64,000 nt of DNA from Massariosphaeria phaeospora (Eukaryota > Ascomycota > Dothideomycetes > Pleosporales): assembly GCA_011032825.1 (NCBI GenBank), contig JAADJZ010000004.1, positions 558,001 to 622,000 on the forward strand, written 5' to 3'. A program made the translations under genes and the position numbers. The notes under the pieces were generated by a model that was not told the origin of the DNA, did no database searches, and saw nothing but the letters and a program-made list of their open reading frames with translations. Numbering within the stretch: position 1 is the stretch's first letter; each line of letters opens with the position of its first letter. Below are positions 1 through 10,872 of the stretch, in pieces.

Positions 1-905
1 TTTCCTAGCTGAGATATCAAAGAATCAGTGTCTCGGCCGAATGGACTATCGATGAACAGAGTCTTCAGATTCGTCGCGATCTGCACGATATCCGTGCCGA
101 ATGTCGTGGTGTCCGTTTCTTGATCGTACCTCAATCGCAGGTGTCGTAGATGCGTGGCCCAATTGTGTTTGAAGGACGGAGTCATCCAGGCTGAGGCTGA
201 TATCCGTTTTGTGTCCACGTACGTGCCACCGCGTGCGCGTCCCATATCGATCTCGAATGAGGAAACCGCAACTGAAGATTTGGAAAGAACCAGGAACATC
301 AGCTGGATAGCGTCTCCTGGGGTGAATGAAGAGACATATTCTTCATCATTAGGGTTAAAGTCGGTATTCTCAACTTTGAACGCTACGCAGTTCTTGAAAT
401 CATCTTTAAGAAGCTTGACGAAAGTGTGCAGGAGTGGAATGTTCCCAGTAAGGCATCCGTTGTGGTCGCGGTTCCAGTGATAGCCTACTCCAAAGTACTG
501 GCAACTAGCCTGAGGGGTGCGTTTCGTGAGGCAAATACACAACCTGCGTACGTGCTATTTGAATTGACTTTGTGCAAGCTTCTGAATCTCCAGGGTGTCG
601 GCAACACAGAGGCTTGTATGTACGGTGTGAAAATAGGCGTCACCAAACTCTTCCAGAGTGTTCGAATTGAGCCGACGGCAACTTAGGCGCAAGGAAAGAA
701 GATCCTCCCGGGTTTCCAGAGACTTAATAATGTGTTGCAGGAGCTCGGAAGGGAGACTTAACAAATGCGTAGCTGGAGAATCCAGAAGTGCAGAGGGACG
801 AGCTGTATGATGGATATCCCGGTCGGCTGTGCGCAGGTTTTTAGAGCTGGATCGCCAGGGAATGTTTGAAAAAACGTTGGATCTTTCCGCAAGAAGCGCC
901 AACAT
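1..905 (-). pseudogene. F-box protein gene with an in-frame stop, running off the left edge
   Basis: The first ATG of this minus-strand frame is at 905-903; an upstream stop lies at 1025-1023. The F-box sits at about residues 49-80 (LPSELLQHIIKSL, then LRLSCRRLN), the pattern of fungal F-box proteins that recruit substrates to SCF ubiquitin ligases. After residue 115 (ending AQSQFK) an in-frame TAG at 557-555 stops the frame. The same frame then runs open for about 184 codons to the window edge, and the text there (HVRRLCICL, HLRHLRLRYD, LKTLFIDSPFG) reads like the usual body of fungal F-box proteins. No GT-AG intron of normal length that removes the stop is obvious; the nearest GT...CAG pair is only 25 bases. 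I therefore call it a nonsense-mutated gene. A sequencing error, or a short functional F-box protein, remains possible. The C-terminus lies outside the window. Confidence 0.7.
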
Positions 906-1904
906 TCTCCTCAATTTGATTCGTGTTCCGTCCGGTCTGGCAACCGTCGATAGGGCTTTGCGAAAGTTGGCCACTAGCGATGAGCAAGACAATCGAAGTG
1001 CAATGATAGACAACGAAGATGGCTACGTGGCTGGAGGTGGCACAGTGCCGTGGCCCTTAATCCTCTTAGCAAAAGAAAGACTTTACGCAATTCGCTTAAC
1101 AGCGCAAGAAATTTTAATGACAAGTAGATGGTTTATTATTTATCTAGTATAGTAGGTAGAGCTTGTAGAGGTGTGAGGTGCGCTGCCCACTTGAGGGGTT
1201 TGCTAGCGCCATTTTAGCGTATACGCTAGTACAGCTGCGGACTAGCTCCGGCCCGCACGACGTTTCTTACTTACTTACGTCAGAGAAGTATTCGCAAAGC
1301 TCAAATTTGATGCGGGGAGCCTTATTTGATTTCAGCGCGAGCTGAGATGGTGCTTCGTTTTGTGGAGCCTCACAGAGCCATGGTTTATCAAGAACTCTCG
1401 TGCGGCAAAGGTCAGGCGCCACACCTAACCCCTCTTTCAACTGCTTGGCCCTGCCTATTCAAGAAGCTCTCTTTCCGGAGTACTACGTCAGATATTAATG
1501 GGCACACAGTTAAGCAACAGTCAGCAATACCACCCACACTATTAACATGAAAAGACCTTTTCTAGTCTTGATTGAAAGCCCTTGCTGAACGACGGCGAAA
1601 TGTCAAATTTCAAAGAAGAAGCCTTTTATTTTAGAGATTCTATCTCTGTTCAAAGATAGTTCCTCTAAAGGTTCCTGGATAGCTGGCTACGCTGAGTATC
1701 GTAAGGCAGCGTAGGTGATTGGTGGTGCCAGGGAGTGCTTAGCTGGGGTGCCAGTCAATATATCCCGAGTGCTACCCTTCGCTCCTTCCCTTGCTGGTAC
1801 CACGAGGATGACGGAGTTTCCTAAAGCATCCCGTTCCAGGTCTGCTGCCTTCATAATGAACGGTCCGCCACTTCACGACACCGAGACCTCCACTACCATC
1901 CACC
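906..1904. other. Intergenic stretch, no gene seen
   Basis: No frame here resembles a protein family. The part around 1100-1150 and 1550-1680 is AT-rich with many TTTA/TTTT runs, which could be old decayed repeat DNA, but I see no terminal repeats or target duplication. The last 100 bases are the presumed promoter and leader of the gene starting at 1905. Confidence 0.5.
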
Positions 1905-4061
1905 ATGGCTCGAAACATTTTTAACGTTCGGTTTGTCCTGGCTGGACTACTGAGTGTTGTCTTTGCTGCTCATAGTGAGGTATGTTCTACCAACGCCACT
2001 AGTCTCCACCTCTCCGATCCACCACACGAGAATTACTTCTACTCTGACTGCCATTCGAGCTCTCATGTGGTCGTTACAACCGGCTCTAAAAACTCTCGTC
2101 CTCGACTTCTCATAGCATGGCCCGCAGGAAACAGCGGCATCGCGTCCTTGTTTGATCCGAAAGATGGAGGAGTCGGACCGCTTGGCATACAACTGGAGAG
2201 ATCTTCTTCTTCAGGTGATGCGTTGGAACCCATCTATCTTACCAATCAGTCGAACTCCTCGAATGCTCAAGTTGGCGTATCAGGCGCCATCATCTTCAAT
2301 TCTTCGGCTAAACTCTCGGTGCCCCTGCTGGGCAGCATTCGCACCATTAGAGATTACACTGAGGGCGGTGGGGTACTCAATCCTTCTGTTCAAGGCGCTA
2401 TCCAGGTCTCAGAGCTTGTTGAGGGAGGTGCGATGCTCAAACGGACCTGGTTCGACAACACTACCACGACCTGGCTCCAATTCACACCTCTATCCGGATC
2501 CAGCCCAATAATCATCGACAAATCAACTCTAGTCTTTGGTAACGGAACCTACCAATTCAACGCTTCATTCAATTATCCTCAATTGGAACAGCTCAGTCCC
2601 CAGGAAGTTCTCAACAATGCGTCTTTGGGTCTTATTGAACAGAGCCCTGATCAGACGACTTCCTTATCTTTCTTGTCCTACACAGACAAGCTTCTGGCAG
2701 GGACGTGGCGTTTTCTCACCTATTTCGGACGAGATAGCATGATTTCACTACTCCTACTCCAGTCGGTGCTTAGTGAAGGAGAGGGTGGAGCTATCGAAGC
2801 AGTTATTAGTGCGGTGCTAGAACGAATAAACCGTAAAGATGGGACAGTATGCCATGAAGAAGTACTTGGGGACTACGCCACGTTCCTCAACCTCCAAAAG
2901 AACATAAGGTCAACGGCTCCGCTATGCGACTATAAGATGGTGGACACCGACTATTTCCTTCCCATCGTGATGAAGAATTACCTTGTCGATACAAACTCCG
3001 GTCAGAACCGAGCCACTGCGTTGCTAAACACCAAGGCTTCTTTCCTTGCCGACAATGCGGGGCTAACCTACGCTGAGCTTGCACAGCTCACTGCTGAAAA
3101 GATCATGAAGACATCTGCTCCATTTGCGGCTGACGGTGGCCAGATCAAAGAGAACTTCATTCATTTGAAAGAAGGGGAATCTGTCGGGCAATGGCGGGAT
3201 TCCGGGATCGGTCTCGGCGGTGGGCGGATACCCTACGATGTGAACACAGCTCTGGTGCCAGCAGCACTACGGGCAATCGCCGCACTGAGTAGAGCTGGAT
3301 TCTTCGCGGATCATCTAGATTGGAACGAAACAGCCGATCAATACGCTAAAGTCTGGGAAGACGAGACTCTTCGTTTCTTCGAAGTTTCGATCTCCCAGGC
3401 TGACGCAGTGTCACTTGTTGAACGCTATGTAAATCAGTCCTCGTTCAGCGGCCCTACAAACGTGGGGGAGATCAATTCCGATGTGACCTTCTACGGCCTT
3501 GCGCTCGACGGCGCAAAAGATCAGTCAGTCGTCCGCGTCATGAACACAGACGATTGCTTCCGAGTCTTCTTAATGAACTCTACGAACCAAGACCAGCTGA
3601 GCTCTTTTCTGAACCAAACCGCTGATCACATCCTTCGACCTTTCCCTGTTGGACTTTCCAGCGACGTAGGACTATTTGTTGCAAATCCTGCATATGGCGG
3701 CGATCCCATGTATGCGCAGAGTTTCACAAATCGCGACTATCATGGTACGGTGGTTTGGGGCTGGCAGTTGGCCATGATGGCTGCGGGGCTCGGGCGCCAG
3801 CTCGCGAGGTGTATTTCAGAGAGCGTACCAGACTTCTGCAAAGATAAAGTCGTGTACGACAAGGTGCTCTTGGCTTACAATCATCTCTGGACCCTCATCG
3901 ACAACAACCGCGCCCAGCTCAGTAGCGAGGTCTGGAGCTGGACCTATGATAATGGATTCCGATTTGAGCCGCTTGGTTCACTTACTTCGACCGAGAGCAA
4001 TATCCGGCAGCTTTGGAGCTTGACTTTCTTGGCAATTCACAAAGAAGAGTTCGGAAACTAG
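1905..4061 (+). CDS. Secreted six-hairpin glycosidase-like protein
   Basis: Single exon, 718 residues. The start is in a strong context (CCACCATGG). Residues 1-24 form a signal peptide (hydrophobic VRFVLAGLLSVVFAA, cleavage likely after AHS). There are many N-glycosylation sequons (NQS, NSS, NTT, NGT, NAS). The centre has WRFLTYFGRDSMISLLLL near residue 270, the conserved GRD-S motif found in the amylo-alpha-1,6-glucosidase (glycogen debranching) type of six-hairpin (alpha/alpha)6 fold. Tryptophan-rich segments follow (VVWGWQLAMM, WSWTYDNGF). Fungal homologues are usually labelled six-hairpin glycosidase or debranching-like and are of similar length. The protein is expected outside the cell or in the wall; its sugar substrate cannot be read from sequence. 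No introns or frame breaks. Confidence 0.75.
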   Translation: MARNIFNVRFVLAGLLSVVFAAHSEVCSTNATSLHLSDPPHENYFYSDCHSSSHVVVTTGSKNSRPRLLIAWPAGNSGIASLFDPKDGGVGPLGIQLERSSSSGDALEPIYLTNQSNSSNAQVGVSGAIIFNSSAKLSVPLLGSIRTIRDYTEGGGVLNPSVQGAIQVSELVEGGAMLKRTWFDNTTTTWLQFTPLSGSSPIIIDKSTLVFGNGTYQFNASFNYPQLEQLSPQEVLNNASLGLIEQSPDQTTSLSFLSYTDKLLAGTWRFLTYFGRDSMISLLLLQSVLSEGEGGAIEAVISAVLERINRKDGTVCHEEVLGDYATFLNLQKNIRSTAPLCDYKMVDTDYFLPIVMKNYLVDTNSGQNRATALLNTKASFLADNAGLTYAELAQLTAEKIMKTSAPFAADGGQIKENFIHLKEGESVGQWRDSGIGLGGGRIPYDVNTALVPAALRAIAALSRAGFFADHLDWNETADQYAKVWEDETLRFFEVSISQADAVSLVERYVNQSSFSGPTNVGEINSDVTFYGLALDGAKDQSVVRVMNTDDCFRVFLMNSTNQDQLSSFLNQTADHILRPFPVGLSSDVGLFVANPAYGGDPMYAQSFTNRDYHGTVVWGWQLAMMAAGLGRQLARCISESVPDFCKDKVVYDKVLLAYNHLWTLIDNNRAQLSSEVWSWTYDNGFRFEPLGSLTSTESNIRQLWSLTFLAIHKEEFGN

Positions 4062-4721
4062 CGGGGTAGCTAAGCCTTGCAGCACACAGCCCCTCATCCA
4101 CAACTGCTGCAATGACTCATTGCCGATCAAGACTGGCAGGCTCTCTTGAGGCTCTGGACACCGCGGATGAACTTGGGTATTGTCAGAAAGGATTAATGGT
4201 TTTCTCAAAAGTCTTTATTATACCACCGTGGTCGTTAGTAACTACAAATGAATTCTGTGTCTTCTCAAGGCGGCGCCAACTGCATCAATTCTCTGGCCCC
4301 CAAGCTGAACATCGCGAGCACTAATGACCTGCACAGCCACCCGTATTGCTCTCGTAATCAAGTATAGCGCAGACGATCCAGTTCGTTGCCTGGGGCTCAA
4401 TCTTGCGCCACGCTGCCTTTTCTCTCGCTGACCGCATATCCTGGCGGAGAGAGATTACGTGCAAAACAATGATCATGCGGTGTGATGTCAAGCCTCCGGT
4501 GAACCTACACGGGGGCCAGTGTGGAGGGGCTGAGGGGGCAGTAACAGGTATCTTCTGATGCTGTACCTGCGAGAGCCTCAATGGCGGCGTTTGTGGTAGG
4601 CACCGATGGTTCCTTGTGTAAGAAATATAGAGAGCGGCCTTGCACACGATCCCCTCTCTTTTCCTGCTCGCAGCCATCATTCAGATCCAGCGCAATCACC
4701 CCCATCCGATCCGCATTCTAG
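4062..4721. other. Intergenic, probable promoter of the PigL_N-type gene
   Basis: No supported gene on either strand. The last 150 bases carry an AATATA stretch near 4624 and pyrimidine-rich leader DNA (CTCTCTTTTCCTG) before the start at 4722. Confidence 0.4.
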
Positions 4722-5993
4722 ATGGATCCCCTAGGTACCGTCTTAGGTATCGCGCATGTTATCAAACGCGGATACGATCTCTACAAGGGCTGTCAGTCCG
4801 CGACCGACGAGGTCCAGGCGGCAGCCGAACATGTACATTCGATGGTCATACTTTTAGAAGGCGTGCGATCCGATCTTTTCGAAAACCCTCGTTCATTCGT
4901 ACACACAAAGACCGACCCGGCTCGAGCACGTACCCAAAATCTGAAACACCACATCAAGATGTGCGAGCAGAGCATCTTGCGGATGGAAAAGCTTTTAAAC
5001 AAATACCAGACTTTCAGAAAGGGTAACGTGTCGGCCTGGAACGCGTTTCGGTGGCAGGAAGGGAAAAAGGAGATCGCTGAGTGCAAGCTGGATCTGGTGT
5101 TATCGACAGTGGCGCTCGACGTCTTTCTTTCTAAGAACGGCTTGAACGTCCTCTGGAAGTTGGAAGATATGATGGAGCAGATGTTGAAGAAGATGGCACC
5201 TTTCGAGCTTTTCCAAGCAGATGTTGCTAGAAACGGAGAACGGAGACCGAGGTTAGAATCCAACGTAACCCGTACGATAGTAGCGAGTTTGGTCCTCGCA
5301 CGCCTCATGAGGACCTTGGAGCAATATCGGAGGAAGAAAAGCGGAAAGACTGGCGCAAGTCCTGCGAACGTCGGGTTAGGACGCCGATTGAAGAAGACAG
5401 TCACCAGAGTGAATTCGGGCTTCGCACCCAATGCGAATCGGATGGTGCTGCTTCAGAATTACGCGAGTAACATTGTGAGCGACGCTGTACCGGTACCTCC
5501 GCCGTACAAGACCCGGCGAGCAAGAACACCGAGTCCGGACGGTTCCTCCGCAGCTTGGTCGATGGACGTCGCACCGCCTAGGCCTATTCGACGCTCGAGC
5601 TCTATGCACCGTCTAGTGGGGAAAATAAACGCAAACATCACACAGCCGCAAAAGCCAGCCGAGCACTACGCCTGCTGGAGAGTTGGCATTGCTTCCTTGG
5701 CCATCGGCCCCAAGGGCGCGCCAGAATTCCTACGACACAGGAGGGGCCAGATGCAGTTGCGGAAGATGGCTGCGGTGCTCAAGGAGAGTAACGCTTCTGC
5801 AGGACGGTATCGAGCTTTGGATGCGAGAGATAATAGAGTAAAGAGGCTTATGGATAGTAGGAATGAGCACGAAAAGAAAAAGAAGACAGGCAAGAAGTGG
5901 TATTTGGTTGCAGCAAGGGTGATGAGTAGGGATCCGGGGAAGACCGGTATGGTGACTGTCGAGAAAGCTCTGGTTATTTTAGTAAGGCGGTGA
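4722..5993 (+). CDS. PigL_N / STAND N-terminal-type protein
   Basis: Single exon, 423 residues. The first 110 residues (MDPLGTVLGIAHVIKRGYDL, then a long helical stretch with VQAAAEHVHSMVILLEGV) match the general pattern of the helical N-terminal domain of many fungal signalling proteins (PigL_N, Helo-like or NACHT-N families), usually followed by NACHT, ankyrin or kinase modules. Here no such module follows. Instead there is a central basic, proline- and serine-rich region (residues about 215-310) and a C-terminal basic helix around EHEKKKKTGKK. These N-terminal domains are known from heterokaryon-incompatibility and innate-immunity-like proteins; a role for this protein is inference only. 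Nothing indicates truncation: the frame ends at a normal stop. Confidence 0.55.
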   Translation: MDPLGTVLGIAHVIKRGYDLYKGCQSATDEVQAAAEHVHSMVILLEGVRSDLFENPRSFVHTKTDPARARTQNLKHHIKMCEQSILRMEKLLNKYQTFRKGNVSAWNAFRWQEGKKEIAECKLDLVLSTVALDVFLSKNGLNVLWKLEDMMEQMLKKMAPFELFQADVARNGERRPRLESNVTRTIVASLVLARLMRTLEQYRRKKSGKTGASPANVGLGRRLKKTVTRVNSGFAPNANRMVLLQNYASNIVSDAVPVPPPYKTRRARTPSPDGSSAAWSMDVAPPRPIRRSSSMHRLVGKINANITQPQKPAEHYACWRVGIASLAIGPKGAPEFLRHRRGQMQLRKMAAVLKESNASAGRYRALDARDNRVKRLMDSRNEHEKKKKTGKKWYLVAARVMSRDPGKTGMVTVEKALVILVRR

Positions 5994-7327
5994 GCGGAGA
6001 AGATAGGATATAGGATGCGATATCTGCTCCAATATGTTTGAGTATGATTTTCAGAGAACAAATCCGTAACAATTCTGAAGATCCCACAGCAGTGTTATTC
6101 TCCATGCTTCGAGGTGCTCGCTCTATGCTGGAAGTACTAAGAAATCGCCTGTTCTTATCTCCTCGCTATTATCTCTGTGTGCTGTTAAGAACATCTTCTG
6201 TTTAGTGATGTTTCTGGGCAACGTATATAGGAAGATTGACGCGCTTATATAGCTTAGCTCAGACCCAGGTCCCAAACTCCCTTCAGGGAGAAAGACCTTG
6301 CGGAGAGGAAATATGGGGTTTTACGCAGCATAGGTGGAACACTGCACCATGCTGGAGGATTGGCTGGTTTTTGAAGTGCAAGCACAACGCGGGCCGACAC
6401 CACATGGGTCTAATAGCTGGTGCTTTTATTGCCTTCAGAGGCTGCGCGCAGTGAAGAAGAGAAAGAAGGAGGAAAGTGGGGGGCCGATATACCCACGTCG
6501 GTACGAAGAGGATGTATGAGCCTTGTTCGCCGAGGACGTATAAGAGAAGAAGAGAACGTGTACTGTGGTATCGGGATACGGTGTCGTTGAGCATCACCAT
6601 CAACCGTCCAGATCTGACCACATACGCTCACAGATAGAAAGGGTCTTTACTACACTCCATAAGGACGCGAAGAATTTTCGATCCAACTCCAAAACTCCAT
6701 CGTCCGGCAATTAGTCCTTTTTTAGTTCTCCGGGCCAGCTTCACAGCATTGGTGATTTCTCCGTATTGTTTTAGTGGTTGCGAATGCTGCTGGTGTAGAG
6801 GAGAGGAAAAGGTGGTACGCTGATCGGGCTTATATACTTCGAAATATAGCATGAGGAGAGGCAGTGAGATGTGCATGAGGATCTAAACATGTTAGCCAGC
6901 GATGAGGATGCTTTCTTATGGATACAGTCTCCCGAACTAAAACTAAACACAATACAATGCGGCACTTACCTACAACAACACTACCTGTAGCTTATCTCTT
7001 TTCTTGTATCTTGCAGATATGGTCATAACAAAGCTGGTGTTCGGTTCGTATAGATTTGTAGCCTTGTAGAGTCATATCGCTGCGTTAGCATATTGTTTTG
7101 GAGGCGCGCAGATTCATCCCCGTAGTTCCGGAGCTCCCGTTACCGCAAGAGGACTTTGTCGTAGATTGATTGAAGTTGATGATCTTCATCACCAGTTCGT
7201 TCTCAGCGTACCCAACCAAATAACAACTCCCCGACCCCGGCGTATGAGCGGAATCATTCGTTATAGTCTTACAATGGTATAATACCTTTCCCCCACCTCT
7301 TCTCTTGATACTTTTCATGCCCTTACC
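5994..7327. other. Gene-free 1.3 kb stretch
   Basis: Several short open frames on both strands, none with family character. Pyrimidine- and purine-rich patches (AAGAAGAGAAAGAAGGAGG near 6450) but no repeat array, tRNA or transposon end that I can recognise. It lies between two convergent genes, so it should hold both 3' regions. Confidence 0.4.
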
Positions 7328-8062
7328 CTACATACTACTAACCCCGGGTGCAGACGCAAAGCCTCCAGACCCAAGTACTTCTATCTGCCTCTTATGCACA
7401 GCCGCCAAAACCGTCAGCAGCGCACCCACGCCCACAATGCCCGCCCTTGCCAGATTCAACACGCCCCACTTGTCAATCAGCTCATGCACCGACTCGCCGC
7501 TCTTCACGCCTGCCTCTGCGTTCTTATCATCTAGCGCCGTTGACGCGAGGGCCTCACTTTTCTCCATCAGTGCGTTGTTCGTAGGCATGAGGAAGGCGAA
7601 CGTGAAGGGAATGATGCTAGGGATGATGAAGATGGCTGCGAGGTTGAGCTTGAAGGGAATCGAGTTGGGGAACTCTGTAGGACTGTTAGCGTCGACCACA
7701 GCATACCTGCATTGAGGGGGGAGAGCATACGGTGATATGTCACGTAGGCAGTCGCCAACGTCGAGACGATGGCGAGCGCCGGCCCAATCCTTTTCCCCTT
7801 TGAGTAGAACTGGCTCCATTGGCGGGCGGCGAGCGGCGCCGGGGCCAGGAGGATGGCGGGCACGGTCGAGTAGCTGTATGCGGCGTTTTGGGCTGTGGGT
7901 TATATGTCAACGCTGGCGCTGCAGTAGAGCTTGAAGGAGCTGCTTACCGAAGAGAAATGTGCTGGTGGTGATGCCCACGACCTGCGCGATCAGGACTCCG
8001 GATGGCGGTCTAAGGTTGAACACATAGTTATAAGGGAGTGGGGATGGCAGTGTGGGATCCAT
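7328..8062 (-). CDS. DUF1772 integral membrane protein (anthrone oxygenase-like family)
   Basis: Three exons on the minus strand: 8062-7948, 7892-7731 and 7674-7328, giving 207 residues. The first intron (55 bases) is GTAAG...CACAG. The second is best placed at 7730-7675 (56 bases). Hydrophobic segments occur at VLIAQVVGITTSTFLF, YSTVPAILLAPAPL, IGPALAIVSTLATAYV, LAAIFIIPSIIPFTFAFLMP and ARAGIVGVGALLTVLAAV, and the polar MPTNNALM loop is typical of DUF1772 proteins. Members of this family include anthrone oxygenases of aromatic polyketide pathways, but most are uncharacterised and no polyketide synthase is nearby. Probably an ER or other membrane protein. It is divergent with the gene at 8667, sharing a 604-base promoter region. 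Start chosen at MDPTLPSPLPY because a TATA-like box lies about 60 bases upstream. Confidence 0.75.
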
Positions 8063-8117
8063 TGGTGCGATTAATCGAAGACAGTGTGATATGAATGGAA
8101 ACAGAACTGCGTGTGGT

Positions 8118-8126
8118 TTATAAATA
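8118..8126 (-). promoter_or_regulatory. TATA-like box of the DUF1772 gene
   Basis: On the minus strand this reads TATTTATAA, about 56-64 bases upstream of the chosen ATG at 8062. It supports that start over the longer open frame beginning near 8197. Confidence 0.5.
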
Positions 8127-8666
8127 CGGAGACAATCGGGCCGTTGTCCGATCGGACATTGTAGCAGCCGACCGAACTTGTCGCGCCCGGGCGACACGCG
8201 CCGCGGGGCTTCGCTAAACCGCTTCCAGACGAGCTTGACGTTTAATCTGTCTAACTAGCTACTTTGTTAACGGTAACCTTCTCGCACTCAAATATAGGTT
8301 GTTAAGATTCTTCCAACCGTACTCAAGTCTGCATCTACCCCCAAGCACATGCGGTCTATCCCTAGTGCCGCGGTGACCTTGCCCGAGACCCCAGACGTGT
8401 CGGGATGAACCTGAAACAGGACACCGCGTCGCGTCAAGACGTCAAGCAAAAGTCGATTTCTGACCTCCTACATCGCATCTCTCTGGCTCGCAGAATTTAG
8501 AGAACTAAATACTACACACCTGTGCAGGCTAATCTGTCTGGAGTAGCGCGTCATTGACATACACAGCCCCACTACTGGCAACAGCAATTGCACAACCGCG
8601 ACAGACGAGGTGCAAACTGTCCTCATACTTGACATCCACCAGAAGCGATAGGAAAGCTCTGCAACC

Positions 8667-9259
8667 ATGTTCTGTAAGCTCTCAAATCAAACCGTACTTC
8701 CTCCCCAGCTTGAGCTAACATCACAGCCTTCAACACAACGGCAAACCTGCACCACATAACCCCTCTCCCACCCGGCACGACCTTCGAAGCCGGCATTAAG
8801 CAGCTGCAAGACCACGATTTCCTCATCCGACTCGACCCCGAGCTCGCGCATTACGAGACCCTTCCTCCCGACGAGGCGCTCCCAAACGCAAAGCGGTACA
8901 AAGTCACAGACAACATGCACACGCTGCCTAAAGGACTGTGGGATACAACCGTGAGCTTCGAGTCGCAGATCACCAACACAGCGGATGGGGTGGATTGGGC
9001 GATTCTAGCCCCGCTGGGTCTCAGGCAGCATACGACGTGGAGGTTGCTGCGGAGCGAGGAGGTTGAGACGGGTGATGATAAGAACAATAGCGATAAGGGG
9101 AATACGGATGGGAAAACTGAGTGGAGTCTTGTGGAAGACGTGGAGATAAAAGCGTCGAGGTTGCTAGTAGGGACTGTTAAGGGGAAATGCGAAGAAAATT
9201 GGCGCGGGATCCACGCGGCGTTCGTGGAGAAACTGAGAAGTGCTGAATCCAAAGCATAG
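8667..9259 (+). CDS. Small SRPBCC-like fungal protein (DUF7053 type)
   Basis: Two exons, 8667-8673 (only ATGTTCT) and 8727-9259, giving 179 residues. The 53-base intron is GTAAG...GCTAAC...TCACAG, with a good branch motif. The joined N-terminus MFSFNTTANLHHITPLPPGT has the HHITPLPPG pattern seen at the start of a widespread Pezizomycotina family of about 180 residues (labelled DUF7053) that is predicted to have a lipid-binding START/SRPBCC-like fold. The C-terminal half has the strand-rich pattern WRLLR...WSLVEDVEIKASRLLVGTV and a final amphipathic helix (ENWRGIHAAFVEKL). Function unknown. The insert EVETGDDKNNSDKGNTDGK is a hydrophilic loop. The tiny first exon hides the start from a simple ORF scan. 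Confidence 0.65.
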
Positions 9260-10872
9260 GGGCTTCTCTACTAGGCGTCGGTATTGAATAGACAACATCG
9301 GATACTCTCAAATTGTGGCATCACATCGATCAACCTGTGCACCTTCAACAGAGCGCCAAGGCCCCGCGGAGCCCCACCTTCCTAAAATCGCACGCTACGC
9401 ATTGCAGGGCGCGTATCAACTCCTCGCGACTTCGAATGCATTGCTTCCCGCCGACTACGACGTCCGTATTGCATGGACAACAATAATGCTGCCGCCTGAT
9501 CGATCTTGTCATAGTTGCTGAGAGTTAGTGAGACCGAGAGTGGAGTGTGATCGATTGCCAGATAAGAGTCTGATAACGAAGTTGCTGCCGTCGAGATACT
9601 GGTTCCAAGGTTTACAGACGAGCACGAGGCCACTCGAGAATTACTTGTATGGCTAGAAGAGTTGAAGGTTGCGTCAGCTGGCCACTCCACACCGAGTAGT
9701 GCGATGTGCAGTGCTCCTCCTCGACGTTAGAGCAAGCCCTCGATTGCTACATCCCAGATCCTCAATCCTCGCACAGCATTCGAGCTTTCTGCTCAGTCAG
9801 CTGTGGTAGAACGTAAATAGCATATATGGCATGAGAGTAAGCCGAGTCAGCATCTAGAAGGGAATGTCACACAGCCGTTAGCTTCAGCAACGAACAAGCA
9901 GCCGTGAAGGCTACTCCGAATACTTATGTCGCCGGGATGCGGAGTGAGGAGAAATGGAGCCCAAGATTCCTTCAGAAAGAGGGTCCTCGTGCCGCAGTGG
10001 CGGCACGACAGCTCCACCACAGGTCCGCACCTTGCTTTGCCGTCGGTCCACATTGGTGGGACTACTGCAGTCGGTAGCTGCAACATTCAGAATGCGTGCT
10101 AGAGCGCAAAGGCGATGATGACTTGTTTTGCCCTGCATAAGGCCAGCTGGGCAGCCTCAGGGGTGGAGAGCCGGCGAGATCCTCGGCCTCCTCGAGCGCT
10201 GGGAAATCGGCGCTGCGTTCCACCCATCTTCCTCGCTGCGACTCTGGAGATAGCGACGCTCTCACGCGGTCGATTTCTGCGTCGTGTGTTTCAGTCGGTA
10301 GTGTTGTGGGGTGGTCAAGCGACCAGCGGCGATTCTGGTGATGGCGCCGGGGTAGTGTTGTTGGTTGGGGAAGGCGCACGTGGTGCCCCTCGGCCCCTTC
10401 CTTTGCTGCTGATCGCAGCCAGCCGATAACAGGCGATAAGCCTTAATGCCGCGGGCCCCCGCAGAGTGAAGTGCTGCTCACTTCCACGTCCACGTCTCGG
10501 TGCAGCCCGCGCGATTTTTCAATGACCTTGTCCTCTGGCTGTCAAGAGCATAAATTTTCTTCCATGTTGCAGCAGCTCCAATTCTCCGTGTGAAGCCGGC
10601 CGAGCCTCCTTGTCCAGGGTCGCCAACCGCGCGAATTCCCCGCTTTTAGAGCCTAGACTGGGACTGGGGCCGCGGGACATCTAGAAACCGCGCGCTCACC
10701 CAACCACCTGGCAGCTTACTTCCCGAGGTCTCGCGCTGCGCTCTCGCTCGTACCCAGCAGTACTGCTCTCTTATTGTAACCTTTGACAGGAAACGCCTGC
10801 CCGCCAGTCCACGCTCTCGCTTCGTGGTACGACCTCACCACCCAGACTTGTTCCGCATCCTGACTTCTCGCC
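9260..10872. other. Intergenic 1.6 kb, leader and promoter of the F-box/LRR gene
   Basis: No frame has family character. From about 10440 onward the DNA is GC- and CT-rich and likely holds the promoter and a long 5' leader of the gene at 10873. I see no repeats or RNA genes. Confidence 0.4.
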
